A DNA stretch of 64,000 nt from Tolypothrix tenuis PCC 7101. Its GTDB lineage: Bacteria > Cyanobacteriota > Cyanobacteriia > Cyanobacteriales > Nostocaceae. The notes beneath the pieces are model-generated. The model saw only the letters and a program-made list of their open reading frames with translations. It made no database searches and was not told the origin of the DNA. This document shows positions 1 through 9,238 of the stretch, one piece after another. The translations under genes were made by a program, and so were the position numbers. Where the stretch lies: the NCBI RefSeq assembly GCF_002368295.1, contig NZ_AP018248.1, forward strand, positions 6,809,979-6,873,978. The letters run 5' to 3'. How positions within the stretch are numbered: the first letter of the stretch is position 1; each line of letters starts with the position of its first letter.

Positions 1-182
1 GCTTGGATCTGCACGCTGGTTGATAAATCTTCTGCCAATTCTGGTAAAGCATCGGCAGATTTTTTTAATAGTTTACGCGTTTCGCGCCCTGTGCGTGGAG
101 CGACGAGCAAACCTGTCAAGGCCCCGATAGTTGCCCCTAGCATCAAACCGCCAAAAAATACTCCAGAACGCTTGTTAGACAT
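1..182 (-). CDS. YtxH domain-containing protein (partial, runs off the left edge)
   Basis: Only the first 60 codons are present; the gene reads leftwards out of the window. The ATG is at 182 and the protein begins MSNKRSGVFFGG, followed by a glycine-rich hydrophobic stretch (GLMLGATIGALTGLLVAP) and then a charged segment (RTGRETRKLLKKSADALPEL). A short Gly/Ala-rich membrane anchor followed by an APRTGRETR-like motif and an amphipathic helix is typical of small YtxH-domain proteins, which are general-stress or envelope associated and have no known enzymatic role. It is on the same strand as the small membrane protein at 361-702, which lies upstream of it, so the two may be co-transcribed. Domain assignment is fairly secure; function is unknown. 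Confidence 0.7.
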   Translation of the reverse strand, partial: MSNKRSGVFFGGLMLGATIGALTGLLVAPRTGRETRKLLKKSADALPELAEDLSTSVQIQ

Positions 183-360
183 TGTGATATTGTTTCTCTC
201 CCTAAACTCATTTTAGGTGGGTTTTCTTCTGTTGCAAGACTCAAGCAATTTTTATTATTTAAACTTGCAGTGACTAGATGTGCCGCAGAAATGTTGCTTT
301 ACTTTTAAATGGGGGGCCGAGGTTAGAAGTTTGGGGCTAAAGAAGAGAGTTTGTCTGGCT

Positions 361-702
361 CTACTCTAATTTTGTGATTGTCTTCTTACCATTTGTAGAT
401 CCTAGCCTGGGAAAAGAGCGCCGCCACACTTGCCTTCCGAGAAACAAGAGACTGACAATTTGCCGCACTTGCTGGATTTGCTCTTCTAGCCTTTGATTTC
501 CCTGTCGCAAGTGATAAATATTTTGCTGGGCAGCAGAGATTTTTTCTGGTGCTGTATAAAGTACAGCATGGCTACAGCGTTCATAATGGGTAAACCTATC
601 TGCTATCTTGCCAATCTCTTGTTTTAGCTGCCACACACGCCAAGCTACACAGAGTAATATCAGCGATATTAAAGTATTAATTACGACAACTAATATTACC
701 AT
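361..702 (-). CDS. small membrane-anchored coiled-coil protein, function unknown
   Basis: A 113-residue protein with one N-terminal transmembrane segment (about residues 2-22, VILVVVINTLISLILLCVAW), then a Gln/Glu/Arg-rich helical region (about 24-85) with heptad-like spacing that should form a coiled coil, and a basic tail ending GKKTITKLE. I do not recognise a named family with certainty; it resembles small DUF948-like proteins found beside YtxH genes in cyanobacteria. It is 178 bp upstream of the partial YtxH gene on the same strand, which suggests one envelope-associated unit. It is probably a real gene given its coherent membrane-plus-coiled-coil design, but there is no functional evidence. 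Confidence 0.6.
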   Translation of the reverse strand: MVILVVVINTLISLILLCVAWRVWQLKQEIGKIADRFTHYERCSHAVLYTAPEKISAAQQNIYHLRQGNQRLEEQIQQVRQIVSLLFLGRQVWRRSFPRLGSTNGKKTITKLE

Positions 703-1715
703 TGTTTACCTTTAAAGAATCATCACTACCAGCTGCGATAATTTGTTGAAGTTTTGTGATCAATTAAGTTCAGATAACAACAGTACTAAGAAGAAATCCT
801 GATTTAATTAACAAATTTAAGCTGAATCTTGTTTTTTATTTCCATAATTTTCAGACTTCAAAGACAACTAAATCAATCTCAGCCTGTACTTGTCATGTAA
901 CTTTATCAATTTTTTACCAAGGTTTCATCACCTTTTTTGTTGATAGTCTTGATAAATTGAAAAATATACACATTACTCTGAGAGCAGTAGAGACTGCTAA
1001 ACAACAAAATATAGATGAGTATTTGATTACTGAACGCAAATTAGTATAAGATTGAATCAAGATCTACATTTGTACGTAAATAATTACTAAACTCAAACTG
1101 GATTGCCGATATATTAGGAATCACTTATGAGACCACCAAAGGCGATCGCTAAGATTTTCGGCTAGTTAGGAAAGACAGTTACTCCTGCCGCAATCTCTAC
1201 CAAAGCAGGCACATGAAAAGCTAGATTGTCAGTATTTTCCAGTAACATACTAATTTTAATGTGCTATAAATTACAAATCTAGGAAAAAATTGACGCGTCT
1301 GCTGGAAAGCCCATAGTTTTTTCAGAATCGAATTTAATAGCATTTTTCTCAATTCTGGTTGACAAATCTCTCCCTGCTGTGTAATGGTAGCTTGATTTTG
1401 CAGAATTGGTGTAATTTGCCGTTCGCTTTGAAAAAGCTATTTTAGAGATGATTAACCATCAGCGACAACTCAAAGTTTTCACTCAAGACCAGCGATAAAT
1501 TGAGTTTTAGCAGGAAATTATGGCTGAAAAACAACGAATTTAGTCATATTTCGTGGCTAATCTCTATCTTTAGGAAAGCTAACCGAATATCTGTAATTGC
1601 CCGAAAAAGTTGGGATTGTAGTTAATAACCTGGGCACAATTAAATTCACACTCACTCTTGGCTGAATGAGCGTTTGAGTCAATTTTGATGGGCAATTGAA
1701 TTTGCGTCAGTACAT
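703..1715. other. 1-kb AT-rich intergenic region, possible gene debris
   Basis: No intact gene is visible. The stretch around 1100-1150 can be read as SNWIADILGITYETT before a stop. This resembles the recognition-helix region of a Crp/Fnr-type winged helix but is too short and too interrupted to call. The rest is AT-rich with stops in all frames. The promoter of the hybrid kinase at 1716 must lie in the right-hand part, but I see no convincing -35/-10 pair. Confidence 0.4.
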
Positions 1716-4700
1716 ATGAATCAAGAGACTTTATCTAACCAAATCAATCAGCTTCGTGCCACCCTAGGAAAAATGGAGATTGCTCTAGGGACGGTAGATG
1801 AAGCGATTGTCTGGACAGATAGCCAGGGCAGAGTAGAGTGGTTTAATGTAGCTTTTTCTCGCTTGGTAGTTCAGCCAAACATTTCCATTTTAGGTAAGCA
1901 GCTATCCCGTATATTGCCTTTACAACAAGCAGGGCAAGATTTGACAACTGCAGCTCATCCCGTCTCAATGGCGTTGACAACCCAAGTTAAGCATCGAGGC
2001 TATTATGAATTTATCAAAGATTCCCAGGAGTTAATTCTAGAAATTTCTGCATCTCCCTTCCAAGTGGAAAACACTTTAGAAGCTGAACCCAGTCAAACAA
2101 GCGTAGTTTTAGTGATTCGCGACATTACTGAGCATCAGCGAACAGAAAAAGCCCTTTTGTTAGCGAATCAACATTTAGAACAGCGAGTTGAACAGCGTAC
2201 CCAAGAATTAATTTTTGCTAATCAGCAATTACAGACAACAACATCACGTCTCAGCGCCCTGATACAAAATCTACAGGCTGGGGTTTTGGTAGAAGATGAG
2301 TCAGGGAAAATAGTTTTAGTCAATCAAGAATTCTGCCGCTTGTTTGGCTTTGCAGCCGCACCAGAAGCGTTAACTGGAGTTGATTGCTCAAAGGCTGCTC
2401 AAGATGCTCAACAACTGTTTACTGAACCAGAACGCTTCATGACACGTGTAGCAGAAATTTTGCTGCATCAACAAATAGTGACAAATGAAGAACTACAATT
2501 GCGAGATGGGCGAATTTTTAGCCGAGACTACGTACCGATTTTTATCGCAGAGCAATACTATGGTCATCTCTGGTTATATCAAGATATTAGCCCCCGCAAG
2601 CAGGTAGAGGAAGCATTAAAACGTCAAAGTCAGCGATCGCATCTGTTTGCTGAACTCACACTCAAAATTCGTGAATCTCTGCAAATCAATGAGATTCTAC
2701 AAAACAGTGTGAAAGAAGTGCAAAAGCTGCTCAAAGCTGATAGGGCATTAATCTTGCAAATACAACCACAAGGCGCTTTAACTGTAGTGCAAGAAGCAGT
2801 ACTTCCTGGTTTACCTGTAGTCATGGGACAAAATATTGATGACCCATGTTTTACAGAGGGCTACATCGAAAAATATACTCAGGGAAGGATTAGCGCCATC
2901 ACTGACATAGAAAAGGCTGATATCCTACCTTGTCATATTCAATTACTACAAAAATTTGCTGTCAAAGCTAATCTGGTTGTTCCCATAATTCTCAAAAGCG
3001 AACTTTGGGGATTGTTAATCACCCATCAATGTTACTATCCTCGCCAATGGACTAGTTGGGAAACTGAGCTATTACAGTCACTAGCCGACCAAATTGGTGT
3101 AGCATTAGCCCAAGCCCAATTACTAGAAGCAGAAACATTTCAGCGCCAAGAGCTAGAAATAGCCCGTCAACAAGCTGAGATGGCTTCTCAGGCTAAAAGT
3201 ATGTTTTTAGCAAACATGAGCCATGAAATTCGTACCCCGATGAATGCTGTGTTAGGGATGACTGGGTTACTGTTAGAAACTCCCTTAAATGAAGAACAGC
3301 ATGATTTTGTAGAAACAATCCGTACAAGTGGCGATGCACTTTTATCTTTGATCAACGAGATTTTGGATTTATCTAAACTTGAAGCAGGGGAGATGCTGCT
3401 AGAAAATCTCGCCTTTGATTTATCTACTTGTGTTGAGGAAGTTTTGGACTTGTTAGCGCCCCTGGCTCATCATAAGGGATTAGAAATTGCGGCCTTGATT
3501 CATCGCAATGTACCTACACTTTTACAAGGTGATGCTAGTCGTCTGCGGCAAGTTTTGATGAATTTGATTGGAAATGCGATTAAGTTCACTGCTACAGGAG
3601 AAGTAGTAGTACAAGCAGAACTCAAATCAGAAACCTCTACTCAAGCTACCATCTACTTTGCAATTATCGATACTGGACTAGGTATTACTCCACAAGAACA
3701 GCGCAAACTCTTTACACCATTTACCCAAGTTGATGCTTCCAATACCCGCCAATATGGTGGTACTGGTTTGGGATTAGCTATTTGCAAACAAATCGTAAAT
3801 TTAATGGGTGGAGAAATTGGCGTACAAAGTAATTTCGGTAAAGGATCAAAATTTTGGTTTGAAGTTCCTTTTACCAAACAAACTCAGCTAACTTTACCAG
3901 GAAAAGAACGCGAATCGCTGAAAAATCGCCGCTTGTTAGTAGTAGATGATAACGCTACTAATCGCAAAATTATTCACCATCAAGCTAGCAATTGGGGAAT
4001 GCAAGTAGATGGAGCATCTTCTGCTGCAACAGCACTGCAAATGCTAGAAGAAGCAGCCCTAATGAGAATCCCTTATCATATCATCTTAATAGATATGCAA
4101 ATGCCACAAACAGATGGCATGACTCTGGCACAACAAATTAAATCGAATCCTATTATTGCTGATATACCGTTAATTCTGATCACTTCTACCAATCAAAAGA
4201 GTGAATTAGAAAACTCTCGTAGAAGCGGATTTGCGAGTTATTTAATTAAACCCGTCAAGGCATCCCGACTGCTTGATACAATTTTAAATGTTCTGGAAAG
4301 CCCATCAACTATTGAACAACGTTCATGTCCATTACCGATCAAGAAAATTGCTAGCTCTACTAAATCCAAGTTAAGATTATTGCTAGCAGAAGATAATCGG
4401 GTAAATCAAAAAGTTGCTCTCAAGCAGCTTCAGAGTTTAGGCTATGAAGCCGATGTTGCTGCCAATGGCGAAGAAGTTTTACAACTGATAGAAAAAGTTC
4501 CTTATGACTTAATTCTCATGGACTGCCAAATGCCAATTCTTGATGGCTTGGAAACTACCAGAGAAATTCGTCGGCTACCAGAAAATTACTTTGCTAGTCA
4601 TTCCCAACCTATAGTAATTGCCATGACAGCTAATGCGATGGCAGAAGACAAACAACTTTGCTTGAATGCAGGGATGGATGATTATTTAAGTAAGCCTGTA

Positions 4701-5150
4701 GTTAAAGATAAATTGGCAGTATTGCTGGAGCATTGGAGTCACATGATACTTACGCCAGCAGAAGAAATTGCTGCTGCGGCAACAGTTACTACTACAAATG
4801 AAAATTTATCTGAACTGCCGATTGATTGGGAAGTATTAAACCAAATATCAGGCAATAATCAAGAATTTGAATTTTATTTATTGCAAATATACGTGAAAGA
4901 TTGTCTATCTCATTTAGAGGACACTAAAGCTGCGATCGCATCTCGAGATTTTCCGCAAATGGTATACACAATCTCTCAACTAAAAGTCTCTAGTTCCTAT
5001 ATCGGAGCTAAAGCCATCCAGCAAACTATAGAAAATTTAGAACAATTAGCCCACAATCAAGAACTGGCAGATACATCTCAATATATAGAAGAGTTAGAAA
5101 ATTTTGTTCATAGAATTCAATCTTTTTTAATTAGTAAACAGCGGCCTTAA
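1716..5150 (+). CDS. hybrid sensor histidine kinase (PAS-PAS-GAF-HisKA-HATPase-REC-REC-degenerate HPt)
   Basis: A 1144-residue soluble phosphorelay kinase with no membrane segment. In order: PAS (about 15-140), a coiled coil ending in EQRVEQRTQEL, a second PAS (about 180-295), GAF (about 310-470), HisKA with the phospho-accepting His503 in HEIRTPMN, HATPase (about 605-715, with GNAIKF, DTGLGI and GGTGLGL), and two receiver domains. Receiver 1 starts LLVVDDNATNR and has IDMQMP and LIKPV; receiver 2 starts LLLAEDNRVNQ and has LMDCQMP and LSKPV; both look phosphorylatable. The C-terminal 110 residues align with an HPt helix bundle, but the expected AH-x-LKG motif reads IS-Q-LKV, so residue 1087 is Ser instead of His. 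The ligand is unknown; the GAF domain shows no obvious bilin-binding Cys signature. There is no partner gene, and the DNA-binding target is not evident. Confidence 0.92.
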   Translation: MNQETLSNQINQLRATLGKMEIALGTVDEAIVWTDSQGRVEWFNVAFSRLVVQPNISILGKQLSRILPLQQAGQDLTTAAHPVSMALTTQVKHRGYYEFIKDSQELILEISASPFQVENTLEAEPSQTSVVLVIRDITEHQRTEKALLLANQHLEQRVEQRTQELIFANQQLQTTTSRLSALIQNLQAGVLVEDESGKIVLVNQEFCRLFGFAAAPEALTGVDCSKAAQDAQQLFTEPERFMTRVAEILLHQQIVTNEELQLRDGRIFSRDYVPIFIAEQYYGHLWLYQDISPRKQVEEALKRQSQRSHLFAELTLKIRESLQINEILQNSVKEVQKLLKADRALILQIQPQGALTVVQEAVLPGLPVVMGQNIDDPCFTEGYIEKYTQGRISAITDIEKADILPCHIQLLQKFAVKANLVVPIILKSELWGLLITHQCYYPRQWTSWETELLQSLADQIGVALAQAQLLEAETFQRQELEIARQQAEMASQAKSMFLANMSHEIRTPMNAVLGMTGLLLETPLNEEQHDFVETIRTSGDALLSLINEILDLSKLEAGEMLLENLAFDLSTCVEEVLDLLAPLAHHKGLEIAALIHRNVPTLLQGDASRLRQVLMNLIGNAIKFTATGEVVVQAELKSETSTQATIYFAIIDTGLGITPQEQRKLFTPFTQVDASNTRQYGGTGLGLAICKQIVNLMGGEIGVQSNFGKGSKFWFEVPFTKQTQLTLPGKERESLKNRRLLVVDDNATNRKIIHHQASNWGMQVDGASSAATALQMLEEAALMRIPYHIILIDMQMPQTDGMTLAQQIKSNPIIADIPLILITSTNQKSELENSRRSGFASYLIKPVKASRLLDTILNVLESPSTIEQRSCPLPIKKIASSTKSKLRLLLAEDNRVNQKVALKQLQSLGYEADVAANGEEVLQLIEKVPYDLILMDCQMPILDGLETTREIRRLPENYFASHSQPIVIAMTANAMAEDKQLCLNAGMDDYLSKPVVKDKLAVLLEHWSHMILTPAEEIAAAATVTTTNENLSELPIDWEVLNQISGNNQEFEFYLLQIYVKDCLSHLEDTKAAIASRDFPQMVYTISQLKVSSSYIGAKAIQQTIENLEQLAHNQELADTSQYIEELENFVHRIQSFLISKQRP

Positions 5151-5287
5151 TTCAACAAATATACAGTTATTATCGGGTCTATTACTTTTGTGTAGTAGAT
5201 GTAGGTTGAATTACGCTGTACTTAACCCAATCTACAGATGCCAGGTAATCGGCTGTTCCACATTTAACTTGCATATATTGGGCGGGC

Positions 5288-5437
5288 GTTGTACAAATAC
5301 GTCGCGCCCTCATCCCCTAACCCCTTCTCCCCCTGGAGAAGGGGAATTGAATCTCTTGCTCCCCTCTCCTGGTGGGAGAGGGGCTGGGGGTGAGGGCGAA
5401 ACCTTTCAACCAAGGGGGTTTCACGTTAAGTTGACAC
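5288..5437. repeat. dispersed 150-bp palindromic repeat, copy 1
   Basis: A 150-bp segment running from GTTGTACAAA to AGTTGACAC recurs almost unchanged at 46659-46808. Its centre is an imperfect palindrome rich in CCCTAACCCC / GGGGCTGGGGG arms around CTCTTGCTCCCCTC. It could read as a short reading frame, but identity between two unrelated intergenic sites marks it as a dispersed repeat and not a gene. It fills most of the gap between the hybrid kinase and the FUSC gene, which converge here. Confidence 0.85.
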
Positions 5438-5561
5438 CAATGGCAAGATGCCCACCCCACAAGATGTATAGACATTGTGTATATGTAGTTGTGCAAAATT
5501 AATTATATATATTTAATTTTGCGTGGGTACTTATATCTGCTGCTTGAGAAAAATGCAGGTT

Positions 5562-6698
5562 TTACTCTTGATTAAGAGTTGCTGCCATTCTTTGCAGCTT
5601 TCTCCCTACTTCTTCCATGATGTAAAAGAAGGTGAAAAACCGCAATAGCTCATCAATGGGATAATTTGACTGGTGTGTTGTTTGCAAATGATTGAATTGC
5701 TCTGTAGCATTTGTCAGTGCAACTTCCATCTCTGAAATAGATAATTGTGGCTGATGAGATTTTACTGCTGTTGCTAGCACGAGCATGACATTTTGAGTTT
5801 CTTGCGCCAAAGGAGTCAATTGGGGTGAAAGCATTTGCCAAAATGTATCCTGTTGTCTAGCGAGTACAGTATGTTCCATTGTGAGAATATGCTCCCAAAT
5901 TCGCCGGATGAGAAATTCCCAAGCAGGATTAACGCGCATTTCTGGCGGTTCATTGCTCAATCCTTGTCTAACTTCTTTCCAAAGTTCCCGTCCTTGACCA
6001 AAAGAACGAATAATACTAATTTTTAAAGCATCTGCATAAGAGCGATCGTAGTTTCCTGTAAAGGCGCAATTAACTACTAATCTGTAAAACTTTTCTAAAT
6101 CTACTAAGGTTTGAAATAAACATTCTCGCAACTGTACACCAGCTGCAGCCGGAAAAATAAACTTGTTTACCAACAGTGCGACACCAATACCTAACAAGGT
6201 TTCTAGTAACCTACCCCAGGCGTACAACCAAGGCGAATGATTGTAACTTAAGATGACGATCGCAGATACATACCCCGCTAACTTTGCAGCTTCGTTGAAT
6301 TTTCCACAAGAAGTAGCAAAGATGGTGATAAAGACACACAATCCTAATGACCAGGGATGAGTACCTAATGTAACAGCAAAAACCGCTCCAGATAAAGCAC
6401 CAATAATGGTTCCGATTAAACGCTGTATCCCTAATGTTAAAGTGCTGCCATGAGTTGATGACATGACAATAATCGCCGCAATCACTGCATAAAAAGGATA
6501 TTCCCAGCGCAACCCTTGAGCAATCACTAAAGAAATTGTCGCCGCGATCGCCATTTTTCCTGCCATCTTCGCTAACTGTAGCCATGAAATCGCCTGGGGG
6601 GAAAGCATCCAGTTTTTGATATGAGCGATCGCATTCCTGAGGCGTGATCGCTTGGCTGGGTTATTTGAGCGTGACAAGCTACGAGAGGATTTTGCCAT
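5562..6698 (-). CDS. FUSC family / aromatic acid exporter-like membrane protein
   Basis: A 378-residue protein with a basic N-terminus, then about six hydrophobic helices between residues 45 and 190 (IAATISLVIAQGL, FYAVIAAIIVMSS, LIGTIIGALSGAVFAVTLG, LGLCVFITIFATSCGKF, LAGYVSAIVILSY, LLGIGVALLVNKFIFPAA), and a cytoplasmic alpha-helical tail of about 185 residues. The helical hairpins with RLIGTIIGA and the following LLGIGVALLVN are typical of FUSC/ArAE proteins, which are proposed efflux permeases for aromatic compounds. The family often has two membrane blocks; this one has one, like many cyanobacterial members. No partner membrane-fusion protein is adjacent, so the substrate is unknown. The ATG at 6698 gives the expected charged N-terminus. 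Confidence 0.78.
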   Translation of the reverse strand: MAKSSRSLSRSNNPAKRSRLRNAIAHIKNWMLSPQAISWLQLAKMAGKMAIAATISLVIAQGLRWEYPFYAVIAAIIVMSSTHGSTLTLGIQRLIGTIIGALSGAVFAVTLGTHPWSLGLCVFITIFATSCGKFNEAAKLAGYVSAIVILSYNHSPWLYAWGRLLETLLGIGVALLVNKFIFPAAAGVQLRECLFQTLVDLEKFYRLVVNCAFTGNYDRSYADALKISIIRSFGQGRELWKEVRQGLSNEPPEMRVNPAWEFLIRRIWEHILTMEHTVLARQQDTFWQMLSPQLTPLAQETQNVMLVLATAVKSHQPQLSISEMEVALTNATEQFNHLQTTHQSNYPIDELLRFFTFFYIMEEVGRKLQRMAATLNQE

Positions 6699-6932
6699 GC
6701 TTGAAATAATTCGTAATTCGTAGTTCGTAGTTCGTAATTAAGGCTATTTGAGATAGTTCAACAAATTTAATTACACATCCTTTTCTCGATGAGACTTCCA
6801 GATATTAAATTATTCAAATTTCTGAGAGAAAATATTTTCTTTATCCCCCCTGCTCCCTGCTCCCTGCTCCCTTGCCAAAAAAGCGATAGTATATTTTTTT
6901 TAGTTGGGAGTCCCTGTTCCCTTTCCTAAAAA

Positions 6933-8753
6933 CTAGCTACACTGTTTCGCGGAAGCAGGGTTTACAAAATCATGTAAATCTGCGTCCCAAATACTGATGT
7001 AAATAAAATCACAGTCTTGCCGTACAATCTGACCCTTGACTCCACCTTGGCTAAATGTAAAATTATCAGACTGACGGCTTTGTATTTGTTGTAATCCCTG
7101 TTTAATTTCTGACGTAGCTTGACCGCCTAACATTCCATTTAAAGTATTCTGCATGACTTGGGGATCTACCGATTGGGCAAAAGCTGCCTCAGTTTGGCGC
7201 AACGCTCCGGTTTTGCGGTCGAATAAGTAGCCTAAGTCAATTTGGTCTGGTACTACGTTATAGGTGACAGCGCGAGTATTGCGCCACACTCCTCTTAAAT
7301 CTTTTTTTGGTCTACCAAGAGTAGCTTCTACGCTGCTTCTAGAAGTACCTGTAGGAAATGCCGGAATACTTTGGCTAACATTGCTACTAGCCGATTTACG
7401 AGGCTCATCGTTGTTCTTTGGTGTGGAACGCGCCTCTGGTGTAGCAACTACAGGCGGCGGATTTTCTGCTTTTGACTCTGGTGCAGTTGTGGCGACTGGT
7501 GGAGGAGTATCAGAATTTACAGGCTCTTGCTCTGGTGCTGATGTTGTGGTGTCTGGGGGATTGGATTCGACTCTGGGGTTGAGAGGGGGAATTGGTGCAG
7601 GAATAACTTCCACTGGTGATGGTGATGCACCGGGTGAAGTTGCTGTAGGGGTAGGGGTTTCGGTAAGTGGGGTAATGCTAGCAGAGGGTTCTGGAGAAGG
7701 AGTGGAATTTTGCACAATGGGCGTTTCCACTTCTGGTTGACGGGTAATATTAGAAATTATTAATCCACCAATCAAACCACCCACAACTAAACTCCCAACA
7801 ATTGCAGCAGGTTTTTGCCAATTACTGGGAGCAATGGTTTGTGGTTGCGGTGCGTATAATGGCTGAGTTTTCCCAATTGAGGCGTTAGCTGTAGTAGGCC
7901 GTCTGGTGACTGTGGCTGGTGCAATATAGCTAGCGGACTGCAAAGCATAGAGCATTTTACTAGCAGTGGTGTAGCGATCGCTAGCATTTGGTTTAACTGA
8001 CTGCTCCAATACTGCAGCTAAACTAGGCGACACATTAGGCGCATAATCTCGCCAGAGGATTTCCCCTGTTTGTTGGTTGGTTTCTAGTTCTTGGGGTTGT
8101 TTACCAGTTAATAAATAAATTGCTGTTAAGCCTAAACCATAAATATCAGTAGCATACACTGGTCTTCCTAAAGCCTGTTCGCTAGACATATATCCTGGCG
8201 TACCAATTACCATTGAATTTGCATGAATTCCTGGGGAAGTCACTACAGAACGGATAGTTTCTTTAACCGCGCCAAAATCAATCAAAACTGGTTTGCTATC
8301 GGGAGAACGAACAATAATGTTATCTGGCTTGATATCCCGATGAATAATACCTTTGCTGTGGATATATTCTAATACTGGTAAAAGACTAAACAGAATTTCC
8401 CTCACAGCCGTTTCACTGACGTGATTATTAGCTGTAACAATATCTCTCAAGGTTTGACCGTGAATCCATTCTTGAACGAGGTAAAATTGCCCTTTTTCCG
8501 AAAAATAGGCATAAAGTTCCGGAATTTGGTCACTATTTTTACCCAGGGACTCTAAAGTAGCGGCTTCTCGCTCAAACCGCTGTTGAATGATTTGGTAAGT
8601 TTGCGGATCATTACTGATGGGCTTTAGCTGTTTAATTACACAGCGTCGGCGAGAAGGCATATGAGTATCCTCAGCCAGAAAGGTTTCGCCAAAACCACCC
8701 GCACCGAGTACCTGGATAACTTGATACCGATTGTTGAGAAGGGTTATTGTCAT
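6933..8753 (-). CDS. Ser/Thr protein kinase 1, membrane-anchored, with unknown C-terminal domain
   Basis: A 606-residue Hanks-type kinase. The kinase domain (about 10-270) has the glycine loop GAGGFGETFLAED, the VIKQLKP lysine, HRDIKPDN and DFGAVKE, with GTPGYMSSEQ as activation-segment end. A Pro/Ser/Thr-rich linker holds one transmembrane helix near 315-340 (AAIVGSLVVGGLIGGLIIS). The C-terminal 150 residues form a separate, presumably periplasmic domain (about 455-606) with IPAFPTGTSRSSVEATLGRP and a DYIYISIWD-like core (DCDFIYISIWDADLHDF). Similar tails occur on other cyanobacterial kinases, but I know no ligand. It is the first of four kinases in this window sharing the kinase-linker-TM plan. 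It stands alone in transcription, with the CRISPR leader upstream. Confidence 0.93.
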   Translation of the reverse strand: MTITLLNNRYQVIQVLGAGGFGETFLAEDTHMPSRRRCVIKQLKPISNDPQTYQIIQQRFEREAATLESLGKNSDQIPELYAYFSEKGQFYLVQEWIHGQTLRDIVTANNHVSETAVREILFSLLPVLEYIHSKGIIHRDIKPDNIIVRSPDSKPVLIDFGAVKETIRSVVTSPGIHANSMVIGTPGYMSSEQALGRPVYATDIYGLGLTAIYLLTGKQPQELETNQQTGEILWRDYAPNVSPSLAAVLEQSVKPNASDRYTTASKMLYALQSASYIAPATVTRRPTTANASIGKTQPLYAPQPQTIAPSNWQKPAAIVGSLVVGGLIGGLIISNITRQPEVETPIVQNSTPSPEPSASITPLTETPTPTATSPGASPSPVEVIPAPIPPLNPRVESNPPDTTTSAPEQEPVNSDTPPPVATTAPESKAENPPPVVATPEARSTPKNNDEPRKSASSNVSQSIPAFPTGTSRSSVEATLGRPKKDLRGVWRNTRAVTYNVVPDQIDLGYLFDRKTGALRQTEAAFAQSVDPQVMQNTLNGMLGGQATSEIKQGLQQIQSRQSDNFTFSQGGVKGQIVRQDCDFIYISIWDADLHDFVNPASAKQCS

Positions 8754-9007
8754 GCTCTTTAAAAGCGTGAATGCCTAGTTGCTGGTCGTTAGAGTTTGCC
8801 CTTTCCAATGTATACCAGATAGACTATGACAAAAATTTTATGGCATTGACAATACAAATACAGCTAGTTGCAAGTTGCTAAGGTAAGACTATGCAATTTC
8901 AATGCTTAACAGCTTATTGGGTGGAAGTCTTGCTGATTTTTTCGAGTGCGATCGCCTATCAAATGCTCAAAGCGTTTGTTAGAGTTGAAATGCAAAAGAT
9001 TTTTTAG
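8754..9007. other. intergenic region between kinase 1 and the CRISPR leader, with a possible 38-codon frame
   Basis: The stretch contains a short frame 8891-9007 (+) starting MQFQCLTAYWVEVLLIF. It has one hydrophobic helix (about residues 9-30) and an AAGG sequence about 7 nt before the ATG. It could be a small membrane protein or chance. No homology is recognised, so it is not called as a gene. Confidence 0.3.
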
Positions 9008-9238
9008 CTCAATGCGCGGATGGGTGGGTGTAGAAAATCTCTCTGTTGAACAAATGGTTGTATTCCTTATAGGACAGTCTGTTGGAGAAAAATTAAATTA
9101 AAACCATGCGCGCACTTTACCCAGCTTTAGTTTCAGCATTTTTAAAAAAATCAATTGACATTTTCATGTGCTATGATTAGCCCATCCGCGAAACTGAACC
9201 TTGAAAACCAAATAGAGATTAGCTTTCCGGCTTCCGGG
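9008..9238 (+). promoter_or_regulatory. CRISPR leader region
   Basis: This AT-rich sequence lies on the 5' side of the first repeat. Repeats ending in ATTGAAAC give that octamer as the crRNA 5' handle in this family, so transcription is expected left to right and the leader belongs here. CGCGGATGGG (near 9014) and CCCATCCGCG (9181) are exact complements and could pair across about 150 nt. TATGAT near 9171 is a candidate -10 element, but no -35 sits at the usual distance. Confidence 0.6.

Noticed and set aside
1083..1260. Possible remnant of a Crp/Fnr-type regulator (IADILGITYETT)
   Set aside because: Only about 12 residues look like a helix-turn-helix, followed by stops; too little to annotate as a pseudogene.
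5188..5502. 104-codon frame on the plus strand
   Set aside because: It consists mostly of the 150-bp dispersed repeat found again at 46659-46808, so the frame is translated repeat DNA.
7264..7740. 158-codon frame on the plus strand
   Set aside because: It is the antisense shadow of the Pro/Ser/Thr-rich linker of kinase 1.
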